Part shown: piece by piece, positions 22,631 through 32,870 of the stretch
Numbering within the stretch: the stretch's first letter is position 1
Layout: every line of letters starts with the position of its first letter
Assembly: GCF_900450995.1 (NCBI RefSeq)
Contig: NZ_UGHY01000002.1
Span: forward strand, 2,165,001-2,229,000
DNA: 64,000 nt
Direction: 5' to 3'
Source of the DNA: Haemophilus parainfluenzae
GTDB lineage: Bacteria > Pseudomonadota > Gammaproteobacteria > Enterobacterales > Pasteurellaceae
The notes under the pieces: generated by a model
Told to the model about the DNA's origin: nothing
Database searches by the model: none
What the model saw: the letters and a program-made list of their open reading frames with translations, nothing else
Translations under genes and position numbers: made by a program

Positions 22631-23960
22631 TATTCAATTTCCGACAAAATTCAAACCGCTCTTTGAGTCTATTTGGCGGTTTATTATTTTCTACGGCGGT
22701 CGAGGTTCAGGTAAAAGTTTTAGCATTGCGAGAGCATTAATATTGCGAGCTTACCAATCGCCGATTCGAGTTTTGTGTTGCCGTGAGATCCAAAAATCAA
22801 TTTCCGATTCTGTTATTCAGATGTTGGCAGACCAAATTGAAATGTTAGGACTGCAAGATTTCTTCGATGTTCAGAAAACGCAAATTATCGGGAAAAATGG
22901 CTCACGTTTCACTTTTGCAGGGTTAAAAACCAACATCACTTCAATCAAATCAATGACGGGTATTGATGTAGTTTGGGTGGAAGAAGGCGAGAATGTTTCA
23001 AAAGAAAGTTGGGATGTATTGATTCCGACTATTCGTGAAGACGGCTCGCAGATTATTGTGAGTTTTAACCCTAAAAATATTCTTGATGACACCTATCAAC
23101 GTTTTGTGATTCATCCGCCAGAGCGGTGTAAATCTGTTTTAGTAAACTGGCAAGATAATCCATATTTCCCGAAAGAATTAATGGAAGATATGGAGCAGAT
23201 GCGTGAGCGTGATTACGAGCTTTATCGTCATGTTTATGAAGGCGAGCCTGTAGCTGATTCCGATTTAGCCATCATTAAGCCTGTATGGATTGAATATGCG
23301 GTGGATGCGCATCTCAAGCTCGGCTTTACCGCTAAAGGGATGAAGAAGGTTGGCTTTGACGTTGCTGATGAGGGTGTAGATAGTAACGCTAATGCATTTG
23401 TTCATGGTTCTGTGGTGCTTGACATTGAGGTTTGGAAGACTGGCGATGTGATTGATTCCGCCAACCGAACAAATCAAAGTGCGGTCAAATTTAAAGCTGA
23501 TTTGATTATATTCGATAGTATTGGCGTGGGGGCGGGTGTAAAAGCTCACTTTAAACGCTTACCGAAATCATTACAAGTGGAAGGATTTAATGCTGGTGGT
23601 GCAGTTGCTTATCCCGAGCGTGAATATATCAAAGGCAAAAAAAATCAAGATATGTTTTCGAACATTAAAGCCCAATCCTGGTGGGCTTTACGTGATAGAT
23701 TCTATAAAACCTATCGAGCAATAAAGCATGGGGATGTTTATCCTGACGATGAACTGATAAGCCTATCGAGCAAAATCAAAGAGCTTGAGTATCTGAAAGC
23801 AGAATTATCACGCCCTCGTGTTGATTATGACAATAACGGGCGGGTAAAAGTAGAAAGCAAAAAGGATATGAAAAAACGCGGCATACCTTCTCCAAATATG
23901 GCGGATGCGTTAGTTATGTGTTACGCCCCAACAAAACCTAAATCACTACTGGATTTATAA
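22617..23960 (+). CDS. terL: Terminase large subunit (PBSX family)
   Basis: 447 aa. Walker A GGRGSGKS at 27-34, [20 protein letters not shown], Walker B VVWVEEGE, and a C-terminal RNase H-like nuclease region with conserved acidic residues ([33 protein letters not shown]). ATP-driven packaging motor and nuclease. Confidence 0.95.
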   Translation: MSQLNIQFPTKFKPLFESIWRFIIFYGGRGSGKSFSIARALILRAYQSPIRVLCCREIQKSISDSVIQMLADQIEMLGLQDFFDVQKTQIIGKNGSRFTFAGLKTNITSIKSMTGIDVVWVEEGENVSKESWDVLIPTIREDGSQIIVSFNPKNILDDTYQRFVIHPPERCKSVLVNWQDNPYFPKELMEDMEQMRERDYELYRHVYEGEPVADSDLAIIKPVWIEYAVDAHLKLGFTAKGMKKVGFDVADEGVDSNANAFVHGSVVLDIEVWKTGDVIDSANRTNQSAVKFKADLIIFDSIGVGAGVKAHFKRLPKSLQVEGFNAGGAVAYPEREYIKGKKNQDMFSNIKAQSWWALRDRFYKTYRAIKHGDVYPDDELISLSSKIKELEYLKAELSRPRVDYDNNGRVKVESKKDMKKRGIPSPNMADALVMCYAPTKPKSLLDL

Positions 23961-23961
23961 G

Positions 23962-25293
23962 ATGAATTTTTTAGATGGTATCAAATCACTAGCACTGAAG
24001 TTAGGCAGCAAACAAGAGCAAACGTATTATGCTCGTGGGCTGAGTTTAACGGATGACTTAATGCAGATTGAAGCATTATGGCGTGATAACTGGATTGCAA
24101 ACAAGGTCTGTATTAAACGCTCGGAAGATATGGTGCGTAATTGGCGCGATATTTTTTCCAATGACTTAAAATCTGAACAGCTAGACGAGTTCACTAAGCT
24201 CGAGCGCAGATTAAAACTACGTGAGACATTAACTAAAGCGTTGCAATGGTCTAGTCTGTATGGCTCGGTGGGTTTATTGGTTGTAACTGATACTATTAAT
24301 ATCACCTCGCCGTTACAGCCTACAGAGCGATTAAAACAATTAATCATCCTACCTAAATGGAAAATCTCCCCGACAGGGCAACGAGATGATGATGTGTTTT
24401 CACCAAACTTTGGTCGATATAGTGAGTATACCATCACTGGCGGCATACAATCTGTTTTAGTGCATCATTCTCGCTTATTAATTATCAATGCCAATGATGC
24501 GCCTTTATCTGATAACGATATTTGGGGTGTATCAGACCTTGAAAAGATTATTGATGTGCTTAAACGCTTTGATAGCGCCTCTGCGAATGTGGGCGACCTT
24601 ATTTTTGAGAGTAAAATCGATATTTTCAAAATTGCAGGGTTGTCTGACAAGATATCTGCAGGCTTAGAAAATGATGTAGCTCACGTTATTTCAGCGGTGC
24701 AGTCGATTAAATCGGCGACCAATAGCCTGTTGCTTGATGCGGAAAACGAATATGACCGCAAAGAACTCACATTCAGCGGGTTAAAAGACCTACTAACAGA
24801 GTTTCGCAATGCGGTGGCAGGCGCGGCAGATATGCCAGTCACCATTTTGTTTGGGCAATCTGTTTCGGGATTGGCAAGTGGTGATGAGGATATTCAAAAC
24901 TACCACGAAACAATCCATCGATTACAAGAAACAAGATTGAGACCTGTGTTTGAAGTGCTTGATACATTGCTATGCAATGAATTATTTGGCGGACAGCCTG
25001 AAGACTGGTGGTTTGAATTTTTACCATTGACCGTGGTTAAACAAGAACAACAAGTCAATATGCTTAACACCTTTGCTACAGCGACAAATACGTTAATTCA
25101 AAATGGCGTAGTAAATGAATATCAAGTGGCAAACGAACTCCGAGAAAGTGGCTTGTTTGCCAATATCTCTGCCGATGACATTGAGGATATGAAAAATGCT
25201 GATGAATTTGCCAGAAATTTTGAAGAACCAGAAGGCGAAAACACGCAAGTTCAAGCCAGTGAAGATGAGCAAGAGAACGGAGCTTTGGTATAG
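23962..25293 (+). CDS. Phage portal protein (DUF1073 type)
   Basis: 443 aa. LWRDNWIANKVCIKRSEDMV, then LYGSVGLLVVTD and ILFGQSVSGLASGDEDIQNY with HETIHRLQETRLRPVFEVLD are typical of DUF1073 portals. Forms the dodecameric portal at the capsid vertex. Starts 1 nt after terL. Confidence 0.92.
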   Translation: MNFLDGIKSLALKLGSKQEQTYYARGLSLTDDLMQIEALWRDNWIANKVCIKRSEDMVRNWRDIFSNDLKSEQLDEFTKLERRLKLRETLTKALQWSSLYGSVGLLVVTDTINITSPLQPTERLKQLIILPKWKISPTGQRDDDVFSPNFGRYSEYTITGGIQSVLVHHSRLLIINANDAPLSDNDIWGVSDLEKIIDVLKRFDSASANVGDLIFESKIDIFKIAGLSDKISAGLENDVAHVISAVQSIKSATNSLLLDAENEYDRKELTFSGLKDLLTEFRNAVAGAADMPVTILFGQSVSGLASGDEDIQNYHETIHRLQETRLRPVFEVLDTLLCNELFGGQPEDWWFEFLPLTVVKQEQQVNMLNTFATATNTLIQNGVVNEYQVANELRESGLFANISADDIEDMKNADEFARNFEEPEGENTQVQASEDEQENGALV

Positions 25294-26481
25294 ACAGCAG
25301 CTTAAGCAGTTCGTCAAAACGATGACCGATGATGTAGAAAGAGCCATGCAACAACCGCAAGGCTCTTTTTTTATGGATGATGCAAAAGGGTTCCAAGCAA
25401 TTAGTGCGAAAGCGCTGATGAAAGTATTAGAAAAGTACGAAAAATCTGACCGCACTTCACAGGCCGAAAATATCGCCAATGGCTTTGTTAGTCGTGGTGA
25501 TGCACAAAATCATACCGAAGTATCAACCAATCTAAAAAATCAAACTGGCATCGATTTATCTGCCTATTTACGCAATAGTCCGAATATTGTAGAAAGGGTA
25601 AATGAATTAACGGTAAGTAACATCCAATTAATCAAATCCATTCGCACGCAATATCTTGATAAGGTGCAAAATGCCGTCATGCAAGCAATGGTTCAGGGGC
25701 ATTGAATAAAGACTTAGCCGAACAGCTCAAAAAACTAGGGAAAGATGCAGAAAGTCGTGCAATGCTTATTGCTCGAGACCAATCCTCAAAATTAAATGCA
25801 GCATTAACTCGAGCACGCCATGAAGAGGTTGGCGTAAAAAAATACATGTGGTCAACATCGGGTGATGAGCGTGTGCGTGCAAGCCATGCTGAAAAGGATG
25901 GGCAGATATTCGAATATGCTAATCCGCCTGCCGATACTGGTCACCCTGGTCATGATGTTAATTGTCGATGCGTTCAGATTCCGGTGCTTGATGATATTGT
26001 TAAACCTGAATCTAGCGAAGATGAAAAAGAACCTCTTGTTCAGAAATCTGGAAAAATGGAACTATCTGACTTGATTGATTCGTCAAGTGGTAGAGGTGGT
26101 AATAAATTATATTCCGATATAGGCAGTGTTAGTTCAGAGTTGGTAGCTAAGGCAAAAGAGAGTATTGGGCTTGATATTTCAGATTGGCAACATAGTGTGG
26201 ACGAATCAGGTATTCGTCATACATTTAAGCAGCACGGAAATGAAACAACAGAAAGTAAGCGAGGACAGCGAGCTGTAACAAAAAAAGATATTCTCTTATT
26301 ACCGCTTATTATTTCAAGTTTTGACAGTATTGAATATGCGGGATTAAGTGATATGGGGAATGAAACGTTTTTAATCAAGAAAGAGATTGAAGATGAAATA
26401 TTTACCGTTCAAGAAGTGCGTAAAAAACACAAAAAACTGACAATGAAAACGATGTGGATTAGGCGGAAATCAAAAAAATAA
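25265..26481 (+). pseudogene. Head morphogenesis protein (SPP1 gp7 / Mu F-like) with C-terminal nuclease-like domain, frameshifted near 25698
   Basis: ATG 25265. The frame ends at 25705, and a second frame continues to 26481. Adding one G to the GGGG at 25696-25699 joins them (MVQGALNKDLAEQL). The middle has the gp7-like YMWSTSGDERVRASHAEKDG, then HPGHDVNCRCVQIPVLDD. The last about 110 residues (GIRHTFKQHGNETTESKRGQ to TMKTMWIRRKSKK) resemble the phage Barnase-EndoU-ColicinE5/D-RelE-like (PBECR) nuclease domains found on such head proteins. The frameshift is probably a sequencing error. Confidence 0.78.
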
Positions 26482-26679
26482 CCGCAGAATAGTTTGGTGC
26501 GTAATTCCTAGTTTATTAACTCGCATCCGCATACGTCCAAAACGTTCCCAAGCTCAATCTACGGTTTACTTATTTTACCACTATTAGTTCAAATGTTAAA
26601 CACCCTAAGCATCATCTTATGATGAGATTGTGGATATGCTTTGACCAAGAGATGACAAAGAATGAAACGTTATTCAAAT

Positions 26680-26702
26680 AACCCGATCAGAAATGGTCTG
26701 GT
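26680..26702 (+). terminator. Terminator after the head morphogenesis gene
   Basis: AACCCGATCA / TGGTCTGGTT stem around GAAA, followed by T6. The 240-nt stretch 26482-26721 holds nothing else that I can recognise. Confidence 0.7.
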
Positions 26703-26721
26703 TTTTTATTGGGGTAAATAA

Positions 26722-27825
26722 ATGAAATTCACAGACAAAACTACTCAAGCGGCCACACAAAGAACCATCACTAAAGATGGTTTTTTAGTTGTGCCAGCAA
26801 CCATTTCAAAAGTTGGGGTATTTGATTATCTCGCTACAGAACTTGGGCTAAAAGAAGACGGTATTAAAAAAGTCGCTCGCACAGAGAAATCTTTATTTAG
26901 CGATGAAACGATTAAGAGTTTTGAAAATGCCACATTAACCGTTGGTCATCCTAAAGATGGAGTGAATGCGAAGAACTGGAAACAGCTCTCTGTCGGTGTC
27001 GTGCGTAATGTTAAGCGAGTCGGCGATGAACTCACGGCAGAGGCTTGGATTTATGATGAATCTGCGATTAAAACTGTGCAGGAGAATGGTGTTGAGCAAT
27101 TATCTTGTGGTTATGACTGCGATATTAAGCCTTCCACAGTACAAGATGCAGATTTTGAGATGTCGCCGATGATCGGCAACCACGTAGCGATTGTGGCAAA
27201 GGGTCGCTGCGGTGGAAGTGTAAAACTTGCCGATGAGGATAAAACCATTATGGGGAAAACCGCAAAAATTCTCGATGCGTTTTTAGGTGCGTTCGGCATC
27301 AAGTTGTCGGATGAACAGAAAAAACAAATTGAGGAAGAAGAAAAGTCTGGTGGTGAAGAAGGGAAAGAGCAAAAAGCCGAAACCTCGACCGAACCAAAAG
27401 GAAAACAACCTGAACCTGAAAATAAAAAGGAAGATGACGTGGAAAAAGAAGAACTTGAAAAACGCCTTAAAGCTAAAGATGAAGAAATCCAACAGCTAAA
27501 AGAGGCGCAAGCAAAACGTGATGCAGAAGTAAAACAAGCCGCTGTATTGGCTGATGCAAAAACTGCATTTAAAGAAGTCAATTTTGCGGATAATGCTACT
27601 GTGCGTGAAATCCAAGAAAGTGCAGTCGTAGCGCAGGGTATTTTTACTAAAGATGAGGCGACCAAATTATCCGATGAGGAAATTTCTGGCGCATATCAAA
27701 CAGCAAAAGCGGTTGCGGCGAAATTAGCGGATGAACGTAAATCACTTGGCAGTATTTTGCTTGGTGACGCTGCGATGAATAAAGCTGCGCCGTCTATCGA
27801 TTTTAATAAAACTTACAACAGTTAG
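26722..27825 (+). CDS. DUF2213 protein, probable prohead protease/scaffold
   Basis: 367 aa. N-terminal VVPATISKVGVFDY and FENATLTVGHPKDGVNAKNW, with GVEQLSCGYDCDI and MIGNHVAIVAKGRCG, are DUF2213 features. The second half is a charged coiled-coil scaffold (EEEEKSGGEEGKEQK; EKRLKAKDEEIQQLKEAQ). Position between portal/head genes and the capsid supports a protease-scaffold fusion. Confidence 0.85.
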   Translation: MKFTDKTTQAATQRTITKDGFLVVPATISKVGVFDYLATELGLKEDGIKKVARTEKSLFSDETIKSFENATLTVGHPKDGVNAKNWKQLSVGVVRNVKRVGDELTAEAWIYDESAIKTVQENGVEQLSCGYDCDIKPSTVQDADFEMSPMIGNHVAIVAKGRCGGSVKLADEDKTIMGKTAKILDAFLGAFGIKLSDEQKKQIEEEEKSGGEEGKEQKAETSTEPKGKQPEPENKKEDDVEKEELEKRLKAKDEEIQQLKEAQAKRDAEVKQAAVLADAKTAFKEVNFADNATVREIQESAVVAQGIFTKDEATKLSDEEISGAYQTAKAVAAKLADERKSLGSILLGDAAMNKAAPSIDFNKTYNS

Positions 27826-27835
27826 GAGTAATTAG

Positions 27836-28276
27836 ATGAGTTACGCTTACGAACAAGCGCCTGCGCGTGCAGGTGAATTAGGCAAGGGCAATCTTGCAAG
27901 TGCAAAAACCACAGCAGAAAAGGTCACCGGCAAAGTAAAAGCAGGTGAATTTGTGGCATTAAATCCTGCAGGTGGTGTGAAATCCTTATCCGCTAAAACA
28001 GATGTATTGGCTGGCGTGGTATTAGCAAGTCGCATTCGCGATGAATGGCCTGAAGGCGAATTAGTCGATGTAATGCACATTGGTGCAGGCGATGCCATTT
28101 GGGTGAATGTTGCACCAGAGAAAACAGTTACTCGAGGCAACAAAGTATTTGTATTAACAACGGGTGGCGATGGTAAAACTGGCGCAATCCAAGGCGAAAC
28201 CGATGCAAATGCGATTGAAACAGGCTACACCGTGATTGACGTTAAGGGTCAATTAGCGATGATTACAAAATTATAA
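27836..28276 (+). CDS. Head decoration / structural cement protein
   Basis: 146 aa. Gly/Ala-rich beta protein (GKVKAGEFVALNPAGGVKSL; VDVMHIGAGDAIWVNVAPEK) similar in type to phage structural cement proteins. Directly upstream of the major capsid gene. Confidence 0.75.
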   Translation: MSYAYEQAPARAGELGKGNLASAKTTAEKVTGKVKAGEFVALNPAGGVKSLSAKTDVLAGVVLASRIRDEWPEGELVDVMHIGAGDAIWVNVAPEKTVTRGNKVFVLTTGGDGKTGAIQGETDANAIETGYTVIDVKGQLAMITKL

Positions 28277-28286
28277 GGGGTGATGA

Positions 28287-29201
28287 ATGTCATTATTAAC
28301 TTATGTACAAAACGGATTAACGGCTGTAAGCAAAGAAATTTCAGAAACCAAATATCCTGAAATTGTGTTCCCGCAATTTGTCTATGTTGACCAACAAACA
28401 GCTGTAGGTATCACTGAAAAACTTCATTATGGTGCAGATGAGCACGGTTCGCTTGATGATGGTTTAATTACCACTGGCACAAGTACATTAGACCAAGTGG
28501 AAGTCGGCTTTACGCCAACTCGCTCTTATATTGTGCCATGGGCTAAATCGGTAACATGGTCAACACCAGAACTTGAGCAAGGCAAATTATTAGGGTTAGC
28601 GTTAGATACCGCCAAAATTATGGCGTTAAATAAAAACGCACAACAAACCTTGCAAAAAGTGGCGTTCTTGGGTCATGCCAAAGATACTCGCTTAACTGGT
28701 TTGCTAAACAACAAGTCTGTTGAGGTATACAACATCAAAGGCACGGCAGCAAATACGAAAGTCCAAGCGATGGATTTTGACAAATCAGTGGCATTCTTCA
28801 AAGAAATGTTCCTCGCAGGTATGGAAAAAACCAAACGCATTGAAGCACCAAACACCTTTGCGATTGATTCGCTTGATTTAGCACATTTAGCGTTAACGCA
28901 ACGCAATAATACTGACACAACCGCATTAGAGTTCTTAACTAAGAGCCTGTCTGCGGCTGCAGGTCGTGAAGTGGCAATTAAAGCCTTGCCATCAAACTTT
29001 GGTTCTCGTGTAACAAGTGGCAAAACTCGTGCAATGGTTTATGTAAACAGCAAAGAGCACGTTATCTTTGATGTGCCAATGTCGCCAACTGTGTTAGCTG
29101 CTCAACAAAAAGGCTTATTAGCTTATGAATCTGGCTTACGCATGGCATTTGGTGGCGTAACCTTTATGGAGCCAGATTCCGCACTTTACGTAGATTACTA
29201 G
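28287..29201 (+). CDS. Major capsid protein (DUF2184 type)
   Basis: 304 aa. YPEIVFPQFVYVDQQTAVGI, then SYIVPWAKSVTWSTPELEQG, and a C-terminal MVYVNSKEHVIFDVPMSP with LRMAFGGVTFMEPDSALYVD match the DUF2184 capsid family. Position after DUF2213 and decoration genes agrees. Confidence 0.92.
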   Translation: MSLLTYVQNGLTAVSKEISETKYPEIVFPQFVYVDQQTAVGITEKLHYGADEHGSLDDGLITTGTSTLDQVEVGFTPTRSYIVPWAKSVTWSTPELEQGKLLGLALDTAKIMALNKNAQQTLQKVAFLGHAKDTRLTGLLNNKSVEVYNIKGTAANTKVQAMDFDKSVAFFKEMFLAGMEKTKRIEAPNTFAIDSLDLAHLALTQRNNTDTTALEFLTKSLSAAAGREVAIKALPSNFGSRVTSGKTRAMVYVNSKEHVIFDVPMSPTVLAAQQKGLLAYESGLRMAFGGVTFMEPDSALYVDY

Positions 29202-29210
29202 GGGAAATAT

Positions 29211-29567
29211 ATGCCAACAATAGAAGATTTTCATGAACGTTATCCCGAGTTTAAAGAGGTCGATGGTTTTCGCATTGACCTTTTTTTATTGGATGCACAA
29301 CAAGAAATCAGCCAAGCACGATGGGGGCGACTTTTCGAGCGTGGCGTGTTGGCATTAGCGGCGCATTTACTGCGCCTTTCTCTTTGGGCGGAAAAGGGAA
29401 AAGGCGAGGCTAATCGTAGTACTGCAAGTGAAACGGCAGGGGAGTTATCTGTTAGCTATGCCGTGCCAACACTGACAGGCACCGATGCAGATTATCAATT
29501 AACAGCGTATGGCCAAGAGTATTTGCGATTACGTAAATTGGTTGGCATTGGGGTAATGGTGGCGTAA
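29211..29567 (+). CDS. Head-tail connector (DUF4054)
   Basis: 118 aa. MPTIEDFHERYPEFKEVDGF, then RWGRLFERGVLALAAHLLRL and YAVPTLTGTDADYQLTAYGQ, the DUF4054 pattern. Adaptor between portal and tail. Confidence 0.85.
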   Translation: MPTIEDFHERYPEFKEVDGFRIDLFLLDAQQEISQARWGRLFERGVLALAAHLLRLSLWAEKGKGEANRSTASETAGELSVSYAVPTLTGTDADYQLTAYGQEYLRLRKLVGIGVMVA

Positions 29568-30080
29568 ATGGCGGTGCAAATTACGGGGAATTTAGCGCAA
29601 GCGAAAGCGTTAATTGAGCGATTGAGGGCTGATAAAGACAAAGCGGTTTACGTTGGATTTCCTGCTGAGTTTGATGAGCCAGTCGAGGGGGCTGAGAATT
29701 TTAATCTCGCCTCTTTGGCGGCTGTATTGGAGCTTGGCAATGAACATATTAAACCGCGTCCTTTTTTACGCCAAACGCTCTCAGAAAACCAAGAGAAATA
29801 TACCGCACTTTTTGTTCAGTATTTTCAGGAAGGGATGGACATTGCGCAAATTTATAAAGAGCTAGCGATTAAGGCTCAAGGTGATGTCCAGCTTAATATA
29901 GCAAGAGGTAAATGGATTGAAAATGCAGATTCAACCAAAATAGCATGGAAACTTAAGGATGTTAAAGATCCTAAACGCAGGAAAAAACTTAGAGCAACAT
30001 TAGATCCCAAAAGTATTGAGAAAAACCCACTCATATGGGATGGGCACTTGCGTGGTTCTGTAAAAGGTATCGTTAAATGA
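29568..30080 (+). CDS. Neck / tail completion protein (HK97 gp10-like)
   Basis: 170 aa. YVGFPAEFDEPVEGAENFNL, then LAAVLELGNEHIKPRPFLRQ and the ending DPKSIEKNPLIWDGHLRGSV are typical of gp10-like neck proteins. Starts right after the connector stop and overlaps the next gene by 4 nt. Confidence 0.75.
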   Translation: MAVQITGNLAQAKALIERLRADKDKAVYVGFPAEFDEPVEGAENFNLASLAAVLELGNEHIKPRPFLRQTLSENQEKYTALFVQYFQEGMDIAQIYKELAIKAQGDVQLNIARGKWIENADSTKIAWKLKDVKDPKRRKKLRATLDPKSIEKNPLIWDGHLRGSVKGIVK

Positions 30081-30448
30081 GTTTAATCAATCAATATCCT
30101 CGCTTTCTGAATAGCAAATTTAGCCAAATTGTCACCGTGAAACATCTGCAAGGTGAGCATTCATCTGATGGGTTTGGGGCGAGTTATACCGATGAAAGCA
30201 TGACTGCCATTGTTATGCCGACCTCTCCTAATGATGTGTTGTTATTGCCAGAAGGTGAGCGTTTTATCCCCTCAATAAAAATCTACACCATTAAGCCGTT
30301 AAAAATAGGTGATTTGGTTATTTATGAAGGGGAAACCTACAAAATAAAAACCGTAGCAAATTGGGGAAAATATGGATACCACAACAATATCGGCGTTAGA
30401 CACAGCCAAACTGCGAAAGTGGATTCAACAGGCTTTACAGTTACCTAA
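30077..30448 (+). CDS. Head closure (stopper)-like protein
   Basis: 123 aa beta-rich protein (VTVKHLQGEHSSDGFGASYT; LKIGDLVIYEGETYKIKTVA). Position between connector and tail terminator genes fits a head closure protein. Overlaps the next gene by 77 nt. Assigned by context. Confidence 0.6.
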   Translation: MSLINQYPRFLNSKFSQIVTVKHLQGEHSSDGFGASYTDESMTAIVMPTSPNDVLLLPEGERFIPSIKIYTIKPLKIGDLVIYEGETYKIKTVANWGKYGYHNNIGVRHSQTAKVDSTGFTVT

Positions 30449-30875
30449 TGGTGCCGTTATTGGTGGCTGGCTCCCTGAAAATCCTTTACCTGCTTTTATT
30501 ACCGTGGATTTGATGACAAGTAATGAAATCGGGCAGGCCACGAGAGAATTTGACGGTAAGCGTGAGCGTATCATTCAGTCAATGCAAAGCACTGTTAGCG
30601 TCTCTTGTTTTGGTCGGAATTCCCTTGCGCAGTGTTACAAGCTAAAAGCCATTTTCCAAAGTTCGGCGTTTCTTTCTTTTCTAAAATCAAATCACTGGGG
30701 CGTGATTCGTTTTTCAGATGTCCGCAATTTAACGGCTACCGTTGGGGCAGATTATGAAGAACGAGGGCAGTTTGATGTTGTATTTAGCCATCATCACATT
30801 GTTGATACACCTCTAGATCCGATAGAAAACGTTGAACAACGCACAAACCATTTAATTCAACAAATAGGAGGATAG
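30372..30875 (+). CDS. Tail terminator-like protein
   Basis: 167 aa. LPNGAVIGGWLPENPLPAFI, then VSVSCFGRNSLAQCYKLKAI and ERGQFDVVFSHHHIVDTPLD. This pattern is common for the gene just before DUF3383 sheath genes in myoviruses. Assigned mainly by position. Confidence 0.65.
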   Translation: MDTTTISALDTAKLRKWIQQALQLPNGAVIGGWLPENPLPAFITVDLMTSNEIGQATREFDGKRERIIQSMQSTVSVSCFGRNSLAQCYKLKAIFQSSAFLSFLKSNHWGVIRFSDVRNLTATVGADYEERGQFDVVFSHHHIVDTPLDPIENVEQRTNHLIQQIGG

Positions 30876-30879
30876 CCTT

Positions 30880-32388
30880 ATGGCATTATCTATCTCGCAG
30901 ATTGTCAATGTGCAGTTAAATACTGTGCCAAAATCTGCCGCGCGTAAATCATTCGGTATAGTAGCATTGTTCACGCCAGAGGCAGGACAAGCATTTGCTG
31001 ATGCGAGTACGCGTTATGTTTATGTCGAAAATCAACGTGATGTAGAACAGTTGTTCGGCACAAATTCAGAAACAGCAAAAGCAGCACAGCCATTTTTTGC
31101 TCAAAGCCCTCGTGCAAAACAATTAATTATTGCGCGCTGGCAAAAAGAACCCGCAACCATTGATGCAACCAAAAACACATTAAGCGGTGCAACCTTATCG
31201 GATGATTTAGAGCGTTTTAAAACGGTTGTAAATGGTCGATTCACTCTGACTATTGGCACTGAAACCAAGAAAGTAAATGGGCTATCTTTTGCTGATGCAT
31301 CAGATTTCAATGCGATTGCAGTTAAAATCCAAGAGAAATTGACAGCACTTCCTTCATCTTTATCTATCTCTTACGATAGCGTAGGACAACGTTTTATCAT
31401 CACATCTAACAACGCTGGAGAAGATACAGCGACCGAAATCCATTACGCCTTTAATAGTGGTGGTAACGGTGAGTATATTGGCTCATTGCTTAAATTAGAA
31501 AATGGCCAAGCAAGCCGAAAAGTAGGCAAGGCATCAATTTCTTTGAAAAAAGAAACCGTTGCAGAGGCATTATTTAACGTAGCCGAAGTGAATAATGCGT
31601 GGTATGGCTTTACGTTTGCTGCACAGCTTACTGATGGTGAAGTGGAATCTGCTGCAAAATACGCGCAAGCTAATACCAAAATGTTTGGTGCGAATGTTAT
31701 TCGCGTTGAACAGCTTGAATGGTCTGCTGATAACATCTATAAGAAATTATATGATGCAGGTTTAGATCACACATTAGCGATGTTCGATAAAAACGATATG
31801 TACCCAGCATCTTCCGCATTGGCTCGTTTATTATCAACGAACTTTGCGGCAAATAATTCAACCTTAACGCTTAAATTCAAGCAACAACCAACTATTACAG
31901 CAGATGAAATTACGGCAACGGAGTTCTCTAAGGCTAAACGCTTAGGCATCAACGTGTACACCTATTTTGATGATGTAGCGATGATTGCTGAAGGTACAGT
32001 GATGGGCGGTAAATTTGCGGATGAAATCGTTATCTTAGACTGGTTTACCGATGCTGTGCAAAAAGAGGTATTTGCTCGCTTGTATAAATCACCGACAAAA
32101 ATCCCATTAACAGACAAAGGCCAAGCGGTATTAATTGCTGCCGTGGAGAAAGTTTGTTTAGAGGGTGTAAACAATGGTGCTTTCGCACCAGGTCAATGGA
32201 CGGGCGATAGCTTTGGTAACTTGACGACAGGTGATTATCTTGAGAAAGGTTACTATGTATGGGCGGCACCAATGGATACGCTATCTGATAGCGACCGTGA
32301 GCAACGCCGTGCAACGCCAATTCAAACCGCAGTGAAATTAGCAGGCGCAATTCATTCAAGCGATGTGATTGTGAACTATAACCGATAA
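30880..32388 (+). CDS. Tail sheath protein (DUF3383)
   Basis: 502 aa. KSFGIVALFTPEAGQAFADA, then YVENQRDVEQLFGTNSETAK, and the C-terminal YLEKGYYVWAAPMDTLSDSD and TAVKLAGAIHSSDVIVNYNR are DUF3383. It forms the contractile sheath, so this is a myovirus. Confidence 0.92.
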   Translation: MALSISQIVNVQLNTVPKSAARKSFGIVALFTPEAGQAFADASTRYVYVENQRDVEQLFGTNSETAKAAQPFFAQSPRAKQLIIARWQKEPATIDATKNTLSGATLSDDLERFKTVVNGRFTLTIGTETKKVNGLSFADASDFNAIAVKIQEKLTALPSSLSISYDSVGQRFIITSNNAGEDTATEIHYAFNSGGNGEYIGSLLKLENGQASRKVGKASISLKKETVAEALFNVAEVNNAWYGFTFAAQLTDGEVESAAKYAQANTKMFGANVIRVEQLEWSADNIYKKLYDAGLDHTLAMFDKNDMYPASSALARLLSTNFAANNSTLTLKFKQQPTITADEITATEFSKAKRLGINVYTYFDDVAMIAEGTVMGGKFADEIVILDWFTDAVQKEVFARLYKSPTKIPLTDKGQAVLIAAVEKVCLEGVNNGAFAPGQWTGDSFGNLTTGDYLEKGYYVWAAPMDTLSDSDREQRRATPIQTAVKLAGAIHSSDVIVNYNR

Positions 32389-32392
32389 TTCA

Positions 32393-32418
32393 AAAGCCAA
32401 GGAGAAATTCTTGGCTTT
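32393..32418 (+). terminator. Hairpin with short T run between sheath and tube genes
   Basis: AAAGCCAAG / CTTGGCTTT, a 9-bp perfect stem, loop GAGAAATT, followed by ATTCTAC. It could attenuate transcription within the tail operon or protect the sheath message. Confidence 0.5.
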
Positions 32419-32438
32419 ATTCTACTAGAGGAAAAACT

Positions 32439-32870
32439 ATGGCAGTTTTCGATCCAAAACAAGTTGTCGTGTTATTAGACGGCAAAGAAATAAGTGACTG
32501 GGCAGACGGATCAGATGTGATTAATGCGACCAACCAAGTTGATGCGGGGCAAATGGTTATTGGTGCAAATGGCACAGGCGTATTTATCGCAAACCCTGAC
32601 CAATCAGGCAAATTAACCCTAAAAATTAAACAACATTCTGAGGATAACGCCTATTTATCTAAGTTGTTTAATCAACAAAAAACCAGTATTAAAACCTATT
32701 TACCGATAACTCTCGCTATCCGCGATTTAATCAATGATGATGTTGTCACGGCAAGTAAAGGGTATTTCACCACGCCTGCGCCTTACGTGCGTGGGAATGG
32801 ACACAATGCGACAACCTGGACGATTGTGTTTGAGAAAATGACGATGAATCTTGAAAAAGGTGTTCAATAA
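32439..32870 (+). CDS. Tail tube protein (DUF3277)
   Basis: 143 aa. VVVLLDGKEISDWADGSDVI, then DAGQMVIGANGTGVFIANPD and GNGHNATTWTIVFEKMTMNL, the DUF3277 pattern. Paired with the DUF3383 sheath as usual. Overlaps the chaperone start by one base. Confidence 0.9.
   Translation: MAVFDPKQVVVLLDGKEISDWADGSDVINATNQVDAGQMVIGANGTGVFIANPDQSGKLTLKIKQHSEDNAYLSKLFNQQKTSIKTYLPITLAIRDLINDDVVTASKGYFTTPAPYVRGNGHNATTWTIVFEKMTMNLEKGVQ

Noticed and set aside
27111..27665. Minus-strand 184-codon ORF rich in Ser and Phe within the DUF2213 gene
   Set aside because: Mirror of the Glu/Lys-rich coiled-coil segment on the coding strand; low complexity and no start context.
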